A stretch of DNA of 64,000 bases, taken from assembly GCA_000403475.2 (NCBI GenBank), contig KE159797.1:454691-518690 (forward strand), written 5' to 3'. The DNA comes from Lachnospiraceae bacterium MD308. Lineage in GTDB: Bacteria > Bacillota > Clostridia > Lachnospirales > Lachnospiraceae. The position numbers were made by a program, and so were the translations under genes. Below the pieces are notes generated by a model that was not told where the DNA came from, made no database searches, and saw nothing but the letters and a program-made list of their open reading frames with translations. Positions 18,069-26,467 of the stretch are shown here, piece by piece. The first letter of the stretch is position 1. Each line of letters begins with the position of its first letter.

Positions 18069-18734
18069 ATGCATGTGAATAATAAATATTCGTTATCTAT
18101 TGGACATATGGGTAGATTACGAAAACAAATAATCGTTGGTGCAAGGAATTATCATAAGTATTTGGTTAATAAGGTGTTTAAACTTATTTGTGAAGACGGA
18201 ACAGAGGTTTGTATAAGGTTTCATATTTCTGATTTTAAACATATGACAGGCTTGTATAGTAATTTAGATGATGTAAGTTTTTATCAGAAATGTGTTTCCG
18301 GAAATATTGGTGTTGGAAATATTAATGCAAAACAAAAATATAATTGGAATACATTGCGTGTAAAAGGTAATTATACTGAAAAAATCCATGAGTTATTATA
18401 TAAGGATGGTAAAAAAACATTATTGTTGGAATCATTGGTCACTAATACATATGTATTTCCTTATGCTGTAATAAATAATTCTAATAATATGTGTGTTGGT
18501 TTTGTATCAAATATTAATAGGGCTAGGAGTTTACGAAAAGCAAGTTCATCTGTGAATTCGTTGTCAAAGAAGTCTATTATTGCAATATTTGCCAAGTCAT
18601 CTGGAGATGTGAAATATGATGAGTTGGTTTATATTTCAGATTTGTTGAATGTATATGAAAAAAATGAAACATTATTAAATCAATTGAGCGATAGTCTTCA
18701 AATGAGATTTTTGGAAATTATTACTAGACCATAG
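18069..18734 (+). CDS. PBECR4-like putative nuclease or toxin, AT-rich and probably acquired
   Basis: 221-residue soluble protein with no membrane segments. Residues about 28-100 (Y-x-K-Y-L then KVFKLIC, IRFHISDFKHMTGL, and FYQKCVSGNIG) fit my recollection of PBECR4-type domains (phage-Barnase-EndoU-ColicinE5/D-RelE-like nuclease class), where a short core with F-x-H-x-x-G-L is followed by a small-residue loop. This is a pattern-based assignment, not a search result. Codon use is strikingly AT-rich (many AAT, ATA, TTA) compared with both neighbours, pointing to horizontal transfer. Ribosome site CAGGAGAC. A toxin or phage-defence effector is plausible; function is not proven. Confidence 0.5.
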   Translation: MHVNNKYSLSIGHMGRLRKQIIVGARNYHKYLVNKVFKLICEDGTEVCIRFHISDFKHMTGLYSNLDDVSFYQKCVSGNIGVGNINAKQKYNWNTLRVKGNYTEKIHELLYKDGKKTLLLESLVTNTYVFPYAVINNSNNMCVGFVSNINRARSLRKASSSVNSLSKKSIIAIFAKSSGDVKYDELVYISDLLNVYEKNETLLNQLSDSLQMRFLEIITRP

Positions 18735-18830
18735 ATATTTCTAATATAATTTTGATAACGAGTACGATAATCAATTTGGCGACTAACCTATATTCGTACA
18801 TAAAAAATATAGGGATAACCTCCGTAAATC

Positions 18831-18869
18831 AAAAAAGACCTGCGAGTACTGCAACAGCACCCATAGGTC
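18831..18869 (-). terminator. Probable terminator of the amino-acid ABC operon
   Basis: On the minus strand GACCT (18865-18869) pairs with AGGTC (18837-18841), with further imperfect pairing inside, followed by TTTTTT. It lies about 100 bases beyond the stop of the ABC ATPase gene. Confidence 0.5.
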
Positions 18870-18966
18870 AATCCTCTATATCTTAAATTTTCAAATATTA
18901 TGTGCCGCTTGTGAGACTATTGGTACATACAACTTTGCAGTACTGCCTCAGATCATCCAGATGCCT

Positions 18967-19752
18967 CTACCCTTGCGTAAACCGCGACAAAAACTGCTTT
19001 GTCCGCTCTTCCTTCGGATTCTCAAACACCTGCCTTGGGTCCCCCTGCTCCACAATAAGTCCTTCATCCATAAAGATGGTATGATCCGCCACGTCCCTTG
19101 CAAACGCCATCTCATGAGTCACAATGATCATAGTCGTCTTTTTATCCGACAGCTCCTTAATTACTCTGAGGACCTCCCCAGTAAGCTCCGGGTCGAGGGC
19201 GGATGTAGGCTCATCAAAACAGAGAATATCAGGCGCTAACGCCAGTGCTCTTGCGATGGCTACCCGCTGCTGCTGGCCGCCGGATAACTGGTGAGGATAG
19301 TTCCCCATTCGGTTATCAAGGCCCATCTGAGCCAAAAGCTCCTCAGCCTGTGTACGTATCTCCTCATGAATCTCCTTTTTGCGCGCCTTATAGTCCGGCT
19401 GTTCGGAGGCGAGAAGTTCCTTCGCCAGCATCACATTGCCAAGCGCCGTGTACTGCGGAAAAAGGTTGAAAGACTGGAATACCAGGCCAAAATGCAGCCT
19501 CTTTTTGCGAATCGCCGACTCTAACTGAGTGGAAGGATCGCCGGAATCAAAAAGCGTCTCCGTGCCCACTTTAATTACGCCCTTATCCGGCCGCTCCAAA
19601 AAATTCAGACACCGAAGAAGCGTTGTCTTCCCGCTTCCGGAAGAACCGATGATGGAAACCGCCTGCCCTTTTTCCAGGGAAAAGCTGATATCCTTTAACA
19701 CTTCCGTGTGGTTAAAAGATTTGCATATATGTTCTACCTCTAAAATTGCCAT
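18967..19752 (-). CDS. Polar amino-acid ABC transporter ATP-binding protein
   Basis: 261-residue GlnQ/HisP-type ATPase: Walker A GSSGSGKTT, signature LSGGQQQR, Walker B ILCFDEPTSALDPEL and THEMAFAR. The C-terminal QGDPRQVFENPKEERTKQFL is typical of polar amino-acid importers. It is third in the operon SBP-permease-ATPase. Ribosome site GGGGGAAG before the ATG. Confidence 0.93.
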   Translation of the reverse strand: MAILEVEHICKSFNHTEVLKDISFSLEKGQAVSIIGSSGSGKTTLLRCLNFLERPDKGVIKVGTETLFDSGDPSTQLESAIRKKRLHFGLVFQSFNLFPQYTALGNVMLAKELLASEQPDYKARKKEIHEEIRTQAEELLAQMGLDNRMGNYPHQLSGGQQQRVAIARALALAPDILCFDEPTSALDPELTGEVLRVIKELSDKKTTMIIVTHEMAFARDVADHTIFMDEGLIVEQGDPRQVFENPKEERTKQFLSRFTQG

Positions 19753-19766
19753 AATTTCTTCCCCCG

Positions 19767-20453
19767 TTATCTGAAATAGTTAAGCTTTTCCTCCAGACGG
19801 CTCAGCGCAACTGTCAGAATACCGTTGAAGATAAGATAGTAGACAGCCGTGAAAAACAACGGCCAGATCGCGCCGGATATCCCGTAGGAGCCTTTCATAA
19901 ATGCCTGCCCTGCCCATATAATCTCCTGCAAAGCAATGATACGGGCAAGCGAAGTATCTTTCACCAAAGTAATAATCTCGTTGGACATAGGAGGTACGAT
20001 ACGCTTGATCATCTGAAGCAGCGTGACTTTAAAAAATATCTGGCTCTTCGTCATGCCAAGCACCAGACCCGCCTCTTCCTGCCCTGCCGGAACGCCCTGG
20101 ATACCGCCCCTGTAGATCTCGGAGAAATAGCAGGCATAATTCAGGATAAAGGATACGGACGCCGCCAGGAATCTCCCGGATTCTCCGCTTCCCCAGATCG
20201 GGTTATGGAGCACCAGCCCGGGAAAATAATAAATGATCAGAAGCTGAATCATCAGAGGAGTTCCCCTGATGATCCAGACAATCAGCTTCGTAAAATAACT
20301 CAGCGGCTTAAATCCCGACATGGAGCCAAAAGCGATAACAAGCCCCAGCGGAAATGCGCCGATAAGCGTCACAAAAAATAGTTTTAACGTTTGCAGAAAA
20401 CCGATGTTCAGCGCATGAACAACAATCGGCATCTGTTCCATCATCTGTTCCAT
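19767..20453 (-). CDS. Amino-acid ABC transporter permease
   Basis: 228-residue HisM/GlnP-type permease with about five hydrophobic segments and the EAA-type cytoplasmic loop (GQEEAGLVLGMTKSQIFFKV). FIRGTPLM-like segment IIRGTPLMIQ is diagnostic of the polar amino-acid family. It lies between the binding protein (18-base gap) and the ATPase (14-base gap). Confidence 0.93.
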   Translation of the reverse strand: MEQMMEQMPIVVHALNIGFLQTLKLFFVTLIGAFPLGLVIAFGSMSGFKPLSYFTKLIVWIIRGTPLMIQLLIIYYFPGLVLHNPIWGSGESGRFLAASVSFILNYACYFSEIYRGGIQGVPAGQEEAGLVLGMTKSQIFFKVTLLQMIKRIVPPMSNEIITLVKDTSLARIIALQEIIWAGQAFMKGSYGISGAIWPLFFTAVYYLIFNGILTVALSRLEEKLNYFR

Positions 20454-20471
20454 AATTCATTACCTTAATCT

Positions 20472-21296
20472 TTATTTCTGCTCGATAACTGCTGCCTGAA
20501 CGCCGTATTTCTCCGCGCACTCCGTCATACTGCCATCTGCGTAGCTGGAGGCAAAGAACTCATTCAGGGAAGCTGCAAGGTCAGAGCCTTTGCGGAAGCC
20601 AACACCGTATTCCTCACTGTTGAGTCCCACTGTGTAGGTAAGATTCTCATAACCTGTCCCCTCGCCCACCATAGCTGCAGCCATAAGGGAATCAATAACC
20701 GCTGCGTCAGAAGTCCCTGCGGCTACTTCCATCAACGCATCGGACTGTGCTTTCACCGGCGTACACTCAAGATTAAGCTTAGAAAGTTCCGCCTCTCCTG
20801 CACTTCCTGCCTCTGCTGCAAAGGAAAGCCCGGACAGGCTGTCGGTATCCTGATATTTATCTGCCTTATCGGAAGGAACGATAACAACCTGCGCATTGTT
20901 GCAGTAAGCATTGGAGCACTCCATCGAGCTTGTCACTTCATCTGTCAGCGTCATGCCGTTCCATACACAGTCAATCGTCTTTCCCTCAAGCTCCATGATC
21001 TTGTTGTCCCAGTCAATCTCCACAAACTCAGCCTCAACTCCAAGGCTCTCTGCAAAAGCTTTCGCCATATCCGCATCGAACCCGATCCACTCTCCGCCGT
21101 CATCCTTGAAATCCATCGGTTCAAAGTCAGTGATCCCTACGACTAATTTCCCCTTATCCTTTACATAAGCCATATCGCTCTCATCCGAGCTCCCGGCCTC
21201 AGAGCCGGAATCAGACTTAGAATCACCGCTGCCGCCGCATGCTGCCAAAGACACTGTCATCATTAAAGTCAACATTAATACAATTAATTTTTTCAT
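20472..21296 (-). CDS. Amino-acid ABC transporter substrate-binding lipoprotein
   Basis: About 274 residues with a lipoprotein signal peptide (MKKLIVLMLTLMMTVSLAAC, lipobox LAAC) and a Ser/Asp-rich linker, then a type II periplasmic-binding fold (KLVVGITDFEPMDFKDDGGE, WIGFDADMAKAFAESLGV). The GITDF-EPM and GFD-x-D-x-A segments mark the polar amino-acid family; ligand uncertain, possibly cystine, glutamine or arginine. The start at 21296 is preferred, with GAGGAG nine bases upstream; an ATG two codons earlier is too close. Confidence 0.9.
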   Translation of the reverse strand: MKKLIVLMLTLMMTVSLAACGGSGDSKSDSGSEAGSSDESDMAYVKDKGKLVVGITDFEPMDFKDDGGEWIGFDADMAKAFAESLGVEAEFVEIDWDNKIMELEGKTIDCVWNGMTLTDEVTSSMECSNAYCNNAQVVIVPSDKADKYQDTDSLSGLSFAAEAGSAGEAELSKLNLECTPVKAQSDALMEVAAGTSDAAVIDSLMAAAMVGEGTGYENLTYTVGLNSEEYGVGFRKGSDLAASLNEFFASSYADGSMTECAEKYGVQAAVIEQK

Positions 21297-21341
21297 AAAC
21301 ATATTCTCCTCAGATTTATCTTGGTATTTTTCTACGGTACA

Positions 21342-21370
21342 ATGTTACCAATTTACCAGAATAAAGTCAA
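21342..21370 (-). promoter_or_regulatory. Promoter of the amino-acid ABC operon
   Basis: Minus-strand TTGACT (21365-21370), 17 bases, TAACAT (21342-21347), about 45 bases upstream of the binding-protein start. Confidence 0.6.
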
Positions 21371-21394
21371 CAAGAAAATAATGTTTTTTTCGCC

Positions 21395-21931
21395 CTACGC
21401 CGTCTTGCTGCGCCCGTTTGCAATCTGCTTTACGTCCGGGACCATAAGCAATACAGGGTACAATACCACGCCAAGGATCAGGCCGCTTATCCCTTGAACA
21501 AAGTTAGCCGGCACACTCGCCGCCGCTGCCGCCGCTCCGTAGAGCATAGTCTCACACAGGAAATATCCTCCCGCAACCAGTATGATATCTCCCACGCCTC
21601 CAAGAATCACCGCCGCATAACGGCTCTTAGGCTTTTTCCCGATTTTCTTATATATAGTTCCCGCCAAAAAAGCAACTGCACCCTTGATTATGAACGTAAT
21701 CGGCACATAGAGAAAATACGCGCCGAGCAAATCCGCCATGGCAGAACCAATGCCTGCCGACAGAAGCCCCCACCCAGGCCCAAGGATTACCCCCGACAGA
21801 ATGACCAGCGCATCACCCGGGTGGATATACCCGTTTGTGCCCGGTGTCGGAATGCGGATGGACATCGTAGCGACACACGTCAAAGCAGCAAAAAGCGCAG
21901 CCATGACCAGTTTTTTCAGATTGGAATTCAT
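21395..21931 (-). CDS. ECF transporter S component
   Basis: 178-residue membrane protein with five or six hydrophobic segments. Family features are the N-terminal LVMAALFAALTCVAT (docking helix with Ala motif) and GYIHPGDALVILSGVILGPGWGLLSAGIGSAMADLL. It would capture a vitamin-like substrate and work with EcfA-EcfT encoded elsewhere. Located 123 bases downstream of the DhaK-DhaL gene, in the neighbourhood of a lipoate ligase and a lipoyl/TPP enzyme; lipoate or a thiamine precursor are contextual guesses only. Confidence 0.82.
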   Translation of the reverse strand: MNSNLKKLVMAALFAALTCVATMSIRIPTPGTNGYIHPGDALVILSGVILGPGWGLLSAGIGSAMADLLGAYFLYVPITFIIKGAVAFLAGTIYKKIGKKPKSRYAAVILGGVGDIILVAGGYFLCETMLYGAAAAAASVPANFVQGISGLILGVVLYPVLLMVPDVKQIANGRSKTA

Positions 21932-22054
21932 AATTAATACCTCTTTTCTTTCCAGTATCTTTTTGATTTCCCATACTGTATAACAAATTTGGCATGAATA
22001 AAATAGCCAATATCATCCAATTCAACCAGTCCAGTTTGCTGCGCTGTCTAAATT

Positions 22055-23803
22055 TTATATTTTATCCTCTACAAATTCCCGCATTCCCTGCAGAATCAGC
22101 CACACCGAAGTAGCTCCTGCATCCTGATATCCGATGGCTCTCTCCATCAGCGATTTGGCACGCCCGAATTTGGCCTGATACTTTTTCGTATCCTCGACTC
22201 CCTTCGCTGCCGCCTCCTCCGCCGCCTGAAGCATAGCAAGAAGGCCCTTTCCATAATTTTCTTCCATAGCCGCAACCGCCGGAACCAACGCATCTACCAT
22301 AGTCTTATCGCCTACCTCGGCCTTTCCTCTCTCCTGGATGGCTGCAAGACTTTTTCTCTCCATCTCTGCAAGGTCTTTTGCAGTCAATGCGCCTGACGCT
22401 TCCATCCCTTTTGCACCCGCAAGATAGAGACTTCCGAAGATGACGCCCGACGCACCGCCCATAGACAGGAGCATAGCTTTTCCTGCCGCCTCAAAGACAG
22501 CATATACATTCTCTTCCTCCTCCATCTTAAGAAGCTTTTTTCTGGCCTTCTGCATACCGCCCGCCATACCGATTCCATGGTCGCCGTCTCCGATCGCACT
22601 GTCAATCTCTGTCAAATAAGGCTTTTTTGCGATAATCTTGTCTGCGATGTAGATAAGCATATTTCTGGCGTCCGCCGCACTAAGCTCCGTCAGGACGCCC
22701 TCCTTGCTCCTTACTATCTCTGCCGCTTCTATGTCATTTTCATCAAACTCCGGCTCCTCTGCCGATACAACGCTGTCTTCTGTGTCCGCAAAGGATGCCC
22801 CGGTCAATTCGCCCTTTGCGTAGAACGGACAGTAACAGGGCATATCGTAATAACCCTTAAGCTCTTCATCCAGTTTAAACAAAGTGATGGAAAAGCCGCC
22901 CATCTCCTGGCTGGTGCAATAGCTGTTGAGGTCTGCATCATGTACCTTGATCCCGTCCTTGTCAAGAAGCTTTTTCACCTTGCGGTAAGCAATCGCAAGC
23001 TCCGTGATGGTTGTAGAGCCAAGGCCGTTTACCAGCACGCATACCTCGTCGCCTGCCTGAATCCCAGCGTCCTCCATAATCTGTCCATACATCTTCTCTA
23101 CCAGCACATCCGCATCCTGCCATGTGGTACGCAGCACGCCTCTTTCCCCGTGAAGCCCCATACCATACTCAATCTCACCCTCCGGCAGCTCAAAAATCGG
23201 CTTGTCTATACCCGGAAGCTGGGCCGGTGCCGTGGCAACTCCGATGGTTTTCGTGTTATCCCTTGCCTTCTCCGTCACTTTTGTCACCTCTTCAAGAGAC
23301 AGCCCCGCGTCACATGCCGCTCCGGCAACCTTGATGACAAATACGTCTCCCGCAATCCCCCGGCGGTCCTCGATTCTGTCCTTCGGTGCAGACGCCACGT
23401 CATCCCACACGCGCACATGGGCAGTGGGGATTCCTTCATCATTTAAGAACTCCTCTCCCATGTCAAAATTAAGGTTGTCCCCCGCGTAGCAGCCGTAGAC
23501 AAAGATAACGCCTTTCCCCTGATTAACTGCCTTGCCTGTCTCATAGACGGTGTTCGGGTCCGGCGACGCGAAGATATTCCCGCAGGCAGCCGCATCTGCA
23601 AGACCCTTCCCGACGAATCCGGAGAACATCGGCTCATGACCGCTGCCGCCGCCGATCACAAGAGCGACCTTGTCTTTTCTCCTCTGCCTGAGAATAACGC
23701 CGTTTACCTCCGGATGCTTCTCGTAGTATCTCCCGTAGGCGCTGATGTAACCTTCCATCATCTCTGATACGACATTATCCGGTGAATTGATAATTTTTCT
23801 CAT
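22055..23803 (-). CDS. Dihydroxyacetone-type kinase, DhaK-DhaL fusion
   Basis: 582 residues, ATP-dependent single-chain kinase. The N-terminal DhaK domain has GGGSGHEPMFSGFVG and the substrate-binding His in GMGLHGERG; an NGLGSTTITEL stretch follows. The C-terminal DhaL domain has the nucleotide/metal motif DSAIGDGDHGIGM. It phosphorylates dihydroxyacetone or a related short ketose such as erythrulose. The frame opens upstream at 23848, but GAGAGG is just before the ATG at 23803. Separated from lplA by 112 bases, so last gene of the operon or separately transcribed. Confidence 0.9.
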   Translation of the reverse strand: MRKIINSPDNVVSEMMEGYISAYGRYYEKHPEVNGVILRQRRKDKVALVIGGGSGHEPMFSGFVGKGLADAAACGNIFASPDPNTVYETGKAVNQGKGVIFVYGCYAGDNLNFDMGEEFLNDEGIPTAHVRVWDDVASAPKDRIEDRRGIAGDVFVIKVAGAACDAGLSLEEVTKVTEKARDNTKTIGVATAPAQLPGIDKPIFELPEGEIEYGMGLHGERGVLRTTWQDADVLVEKMYGQIMEDAGIQAGDEVCVLVNGLGSTTITELAIAYRKVKKLLDKDGIKVHDADLNSYCTSQEMGGFSITLFKLDEELKGYYDMPCYCPFYAKGELTGASFADTEDSVVSAEEPEFDENDIEAAEIVRSKEGVLTELSAADARNMLIYIADKIIAKKPYLTEIDSAIGDGDHGIGMAGGMQKARKKLLKMEEEENVYAVFEAAGKAMLLSMGGASGVIFGSLYLAGAKGMEASGALTAKDLAEMERKSLAAIQERGKAEVGDKTMVDALVPAVAAMEENYGKGLLAMLQAAEEAAAKGVEDTKKYQAKFGRAKSLMERAIGYQDAGATSVWLILQGMREFVEDKI

Positions 23804-23915
23804 TGCTCTACCTCTCTTCACTGATTTTTTATACCATAATTGTATCACGTTCCAAATATTTTGAAAATTAGTTTCTATAAATTTCGTAATTAATTTAGTT
23901 AAATTTATCTAATAT

Positions 23916-24911
23916 TTAGAGACAAATGACGGAAGCCACCTCATGTCCGCCAATTGTACCGAAGTAATCGAACAGCGGGAAATGCTTCAGGACTTCGAGA
24001 ACATCCTCGTACCTGTACCTTGTACCCACAAGCCCGTCCGCAATCTCCTCCACCGGTCGAAGCGCCATAAAATCACCACAAATCCTGCATTTCTCAATCT
24101 TTCCGCCGCGGATATCCATGTACGCCTCCACCGTACCGCCGTCAAACCTCTTACAATTATGTGCCGTGTATTTCATAGAAGCCCCGTAATTCCACTCCCA
24201 GGAATCATACTTTTCATGCTTAAGTTTTTGGATTTCCTGCTGCTTATTTTTTACTAAATCTTTCGTGTGAAGAATCTGATATTTCCCGTCCTGCAAGAAA
24301 GCTTTTACCAGACATTCCTTAAGCTGTAAAAGCCCCATATCCTCACTCAGATAATCTTTCAGGTTCCCGACCCTGCTCCTTACCGACTTCACCGCCCTGG
24401 AGCTGTATTTCTCCGGCCTTACTCGAAGGCTCCTATCCAGCCGGGACAAATCCGAGTCAAACAGGAGGCATCCGTGGTAAAGCATCCTGTTTCCGCAGAT
24501 CCTCTGAGCCGTCCCCGAGATTTTTTTCCCGTCTATAAGAATATCATTCTTCCCGCCAAACTCTGCCCTCACGCCAAGGCTTCTTAACGCCTCCACCGCC
24601 GCGTCCGCAAATTCCTGCATACTGCCGCCCGGCTCATAGTCCGCAATAAAAGAATAGTTAAGATTTCCCAAATCATGGTACACCGCACCGCCGCCGGTAG
24701 TCCTTCGCACCACTTTAATCCCCTGCTCCCTGGTATAATCCTGGTCAATCTCCTCCGGCAGATTTTGATGCCGTCCGATTATGATTGCATTGTCATTCTG
24801 CCACAGCATCACAATCCTGCCCTCTGTAAAGTGCAAAAGAAGATATTCCTCCAGCGCCAGATTATAAACCGGGTCTGTGGATTCATTGACAATCAGATAA
24901 TTATTCTTCAT
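23916..24911 (-). CDS. lplA: Lipoate--protein ligase
   Basis: 331 residues with the lipoate/biotin ligase fold: GRHQNLPEEID, the RRTTGGGAVYHDLGN substrate-binding loop, GKKISGTAQR with the catalytic-lysine region, and an LplA C-terminal accessory domain (about 240-331). It attaches lipoate to lipoyl domains and its start overlaps the end of the upstream kinase gene by 11 bases. Being in the same operon as an E2 with one lipoyl domain, it presumably serves that complex. Confidence 0.92.
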   Translation of the reverse strand: MKNNYLIVNESTDPVYNLALEEYLLLHFTEGRIVMLWQNDNAIIIGRHQNLPEEIDQDYTREQGIKVVRRTTGGGAVYHDLGNLNYSFIADYEPGGSMQEFADAAVEALRSLGVRAEFGGKNDILIDGKKISGTAQRICGNRMLYHGCLLFDSDLSRLDRSLRVRPEKYSSRAVKSVRSRVGNLKDYLSEDMGLLQLKECLVKAFLQDGKYQILHTKDLVKNKQQEIQKLKHEKYDSWEWNYGASMKYTAHNCKRFDGGTVEAYMDIRGGKIEKCRICGDFMALRPVEEIADGLVGTRYRYEDVLEVLKHFPLFDYFGTIGGHEVASVICL

Positions 24912-26451
24912 ATCTTTTTACCACCCGGTACAAATCTGCAAAATCTTCCCTTAGATGCTCGTAAAGTCTGTGGTATATCTCAAAATACTCCATATACATC
25001 TCATGGGCCTTCTCATCCGGCTCCATATAGTCAATGTAATTCACCTTCTCTTTCGCAATAGAGAAATCCTTCCACACCCCTGCCGATACTCCCGCCAGAA
25101 TCGCATCGCCGTAAGGCGCTCCCACACGGTTTTCCACAAATGCGGTAGGCACATTGAACACATCCGTGATAATTCTCCGCCACAACCTGCTCTTAGCGCC
25201 GCCCTCATTCAGAATAATCGGAGCATTTGCCCGGATTCCCTTCTCAAGCATCAGACGGTAATTGTCATAGAGGGCATAAGCAACGCCTTCCATAAATGCG
25301 CGGATCAGATGCCCCTTCGTATGGCGGGCTGACAATCCGAACACCGTCCCTCTCGCTTTTGCATCCCACAGCACCGTCCGCTCTCCTGCAAGATAAGGGA
25401 GTACCAGCAGCCCTTCACTCCCTGCCGGAACCTTTTCTGCCTCTCTGTTCATGATGTCATAGACATCCATATCTTTTGTAAGCTTTGCTGTCTCCTGCTC
25501 CATCTGGCAAAAATTATCCCTCAGATACCTGAGCACCTGCCCGCCGGTGAGCACCACGGCGATAGAGATAAAATCATTGCAGGAATTGGTAGTATAGGCG
25601 TCATTGCACACAAGGTCAATAAATTCCCTGCTGTCGTTGACGACACCCATAACTCCGCATGTCCCAAGGTTAATCTGAACGTCTCCCGGGGAAATCGCAC
25701 CTCCGCCAACGAATCCCGCATTGCAGTCCACTTGTCCCGCGCATACCGGAATGCCTTCTATAAGCCCCAGCTCCTTCGCAGCTTCTTTTGTTACTCTCCC
25801 CACGATTTCTTCACACGGATACAGCTCAGGCATAAGTTCCATATCAATCCCCAGCTTTTCCATAAGCTCTCTGTCGAACTCTTTTTTGCGGATGTCGTAA
25901 GCGACTCCCCAGAAGCCTCCGTGGGAATAGCTCATCGCTGCCTTTCCCGTCATCTTAAACCGCACATACCCGTCTATGGTAAGTGTCTTCCAGATTCTTT
26001 GGTAATCCCGGGGACGGTTCTCCTTCTCCCACATGATATTGACCATGGTAGGGTAATCTTCTATCCGGTTTCCATTTACAGCAAATATCTCATCCACACC
26101 GATATATTCCCTAAGCCATTCCACCTGGCTGACTGCGCGCCTGTCCATAAGGTTATAGGCGCGGTTGATGGGACTGCCGTCCCGGTCAATCATCACCAGG
26201 CAAGGCTGTGCCGAGGATATCCCTATTCCGCATATTTTCTCAGGGGAAACGCCTGATCTGTCCAGGCATTCCCTGATTGTATCGCAGGCGAGTGTCCAGT
26301 AGTTCCCGGCGTCATGCTCCGACCACCCGGGCTTGTCTGTATAGATGGGATACTCACGGAAGGAGTAGGCAAGCACATCTGCATTTTCATCAATAATACA
26401 TGCCTTCCCGCCGCCTGTTCCGTAATCAAGACCAATCATATACCGCTCCAT
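24901..26451 (-). CDS. FGGY-family sugar kinase, xylulokinase-like
   Basis: 516 residues. N-terminal FGGY domain begins MIGLDYGTGGGKACI (phosphate 1 motif) with GIGISSAQPCLVMID; the C-terminal domain has LPYLAGERTVLWD and the ATP-site segment LNEGGAKSRLWRRIITDV. GISSA-Q and the central CAGQVDCNAGFVGGG are closest to xylulokinase/xylulokinase-like enzymes, but substrate specificity within FGGY is not readable by eye. Ribosome site GAGGAAG. It sits between E3 and lplA, an unusual place for a pentulose kinase. Confidence 0.88.
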   Translation of the reverse strand: MERYMIGLDYGTGGGKACIIDENADVLAYSFREYPIYTDKPGWSEHDAGNYWTLACDTIRECLDRSGVSPEKICGIGISSAQPCLVMIDRDGSPINRAYNLMDRRAVSQVEWLREYIGVDEIFAVNGNRIEDYPTMVNIMWEKENRPRDYQRIWKTLTIDGYVRFKMTGKAAMSYSHGGFWGVAYDIRKKEFDRELMEKLGIDMELMPELYPCEEIVGRVTKEAAKELGLIEGIPVCAGQVDCNAGFVGGGAISPGDVQINLGTCGVMGVVNDSREFIDLVCNDAYTTNSCNDFISIAVVLTGGQVLRYLRDNFCQMEQETAKLTKDMDVYDIMNREAEKVPAGSEGLLVLPYLAGERTVLWDAKARGTVFGLSARHTKGHLIRAFMEGVAYALYDNYRLMLEKGIRANAPIILNEGGAKSRLWRRIITDVFNVPTAFVENRVGAPYGDAILAGVSAGVWKDFSIAKEKVNYIDYMEPDEKAHEMYMEYFEIYHRLYEHLREDFADLYRVVKRYEE

Positions 26452-26467
26452 AAACTTCCTCCTTATC

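Noticed and set aside
23804..23915. Internal promoter before the DhaK-DhaL gene
   Set aside because: Several weak -35/-10 combinations (for example TTGGAA with TATAAA at 16 bases) can be drawn in this AT-rich gap, none convincing enough to annotate.
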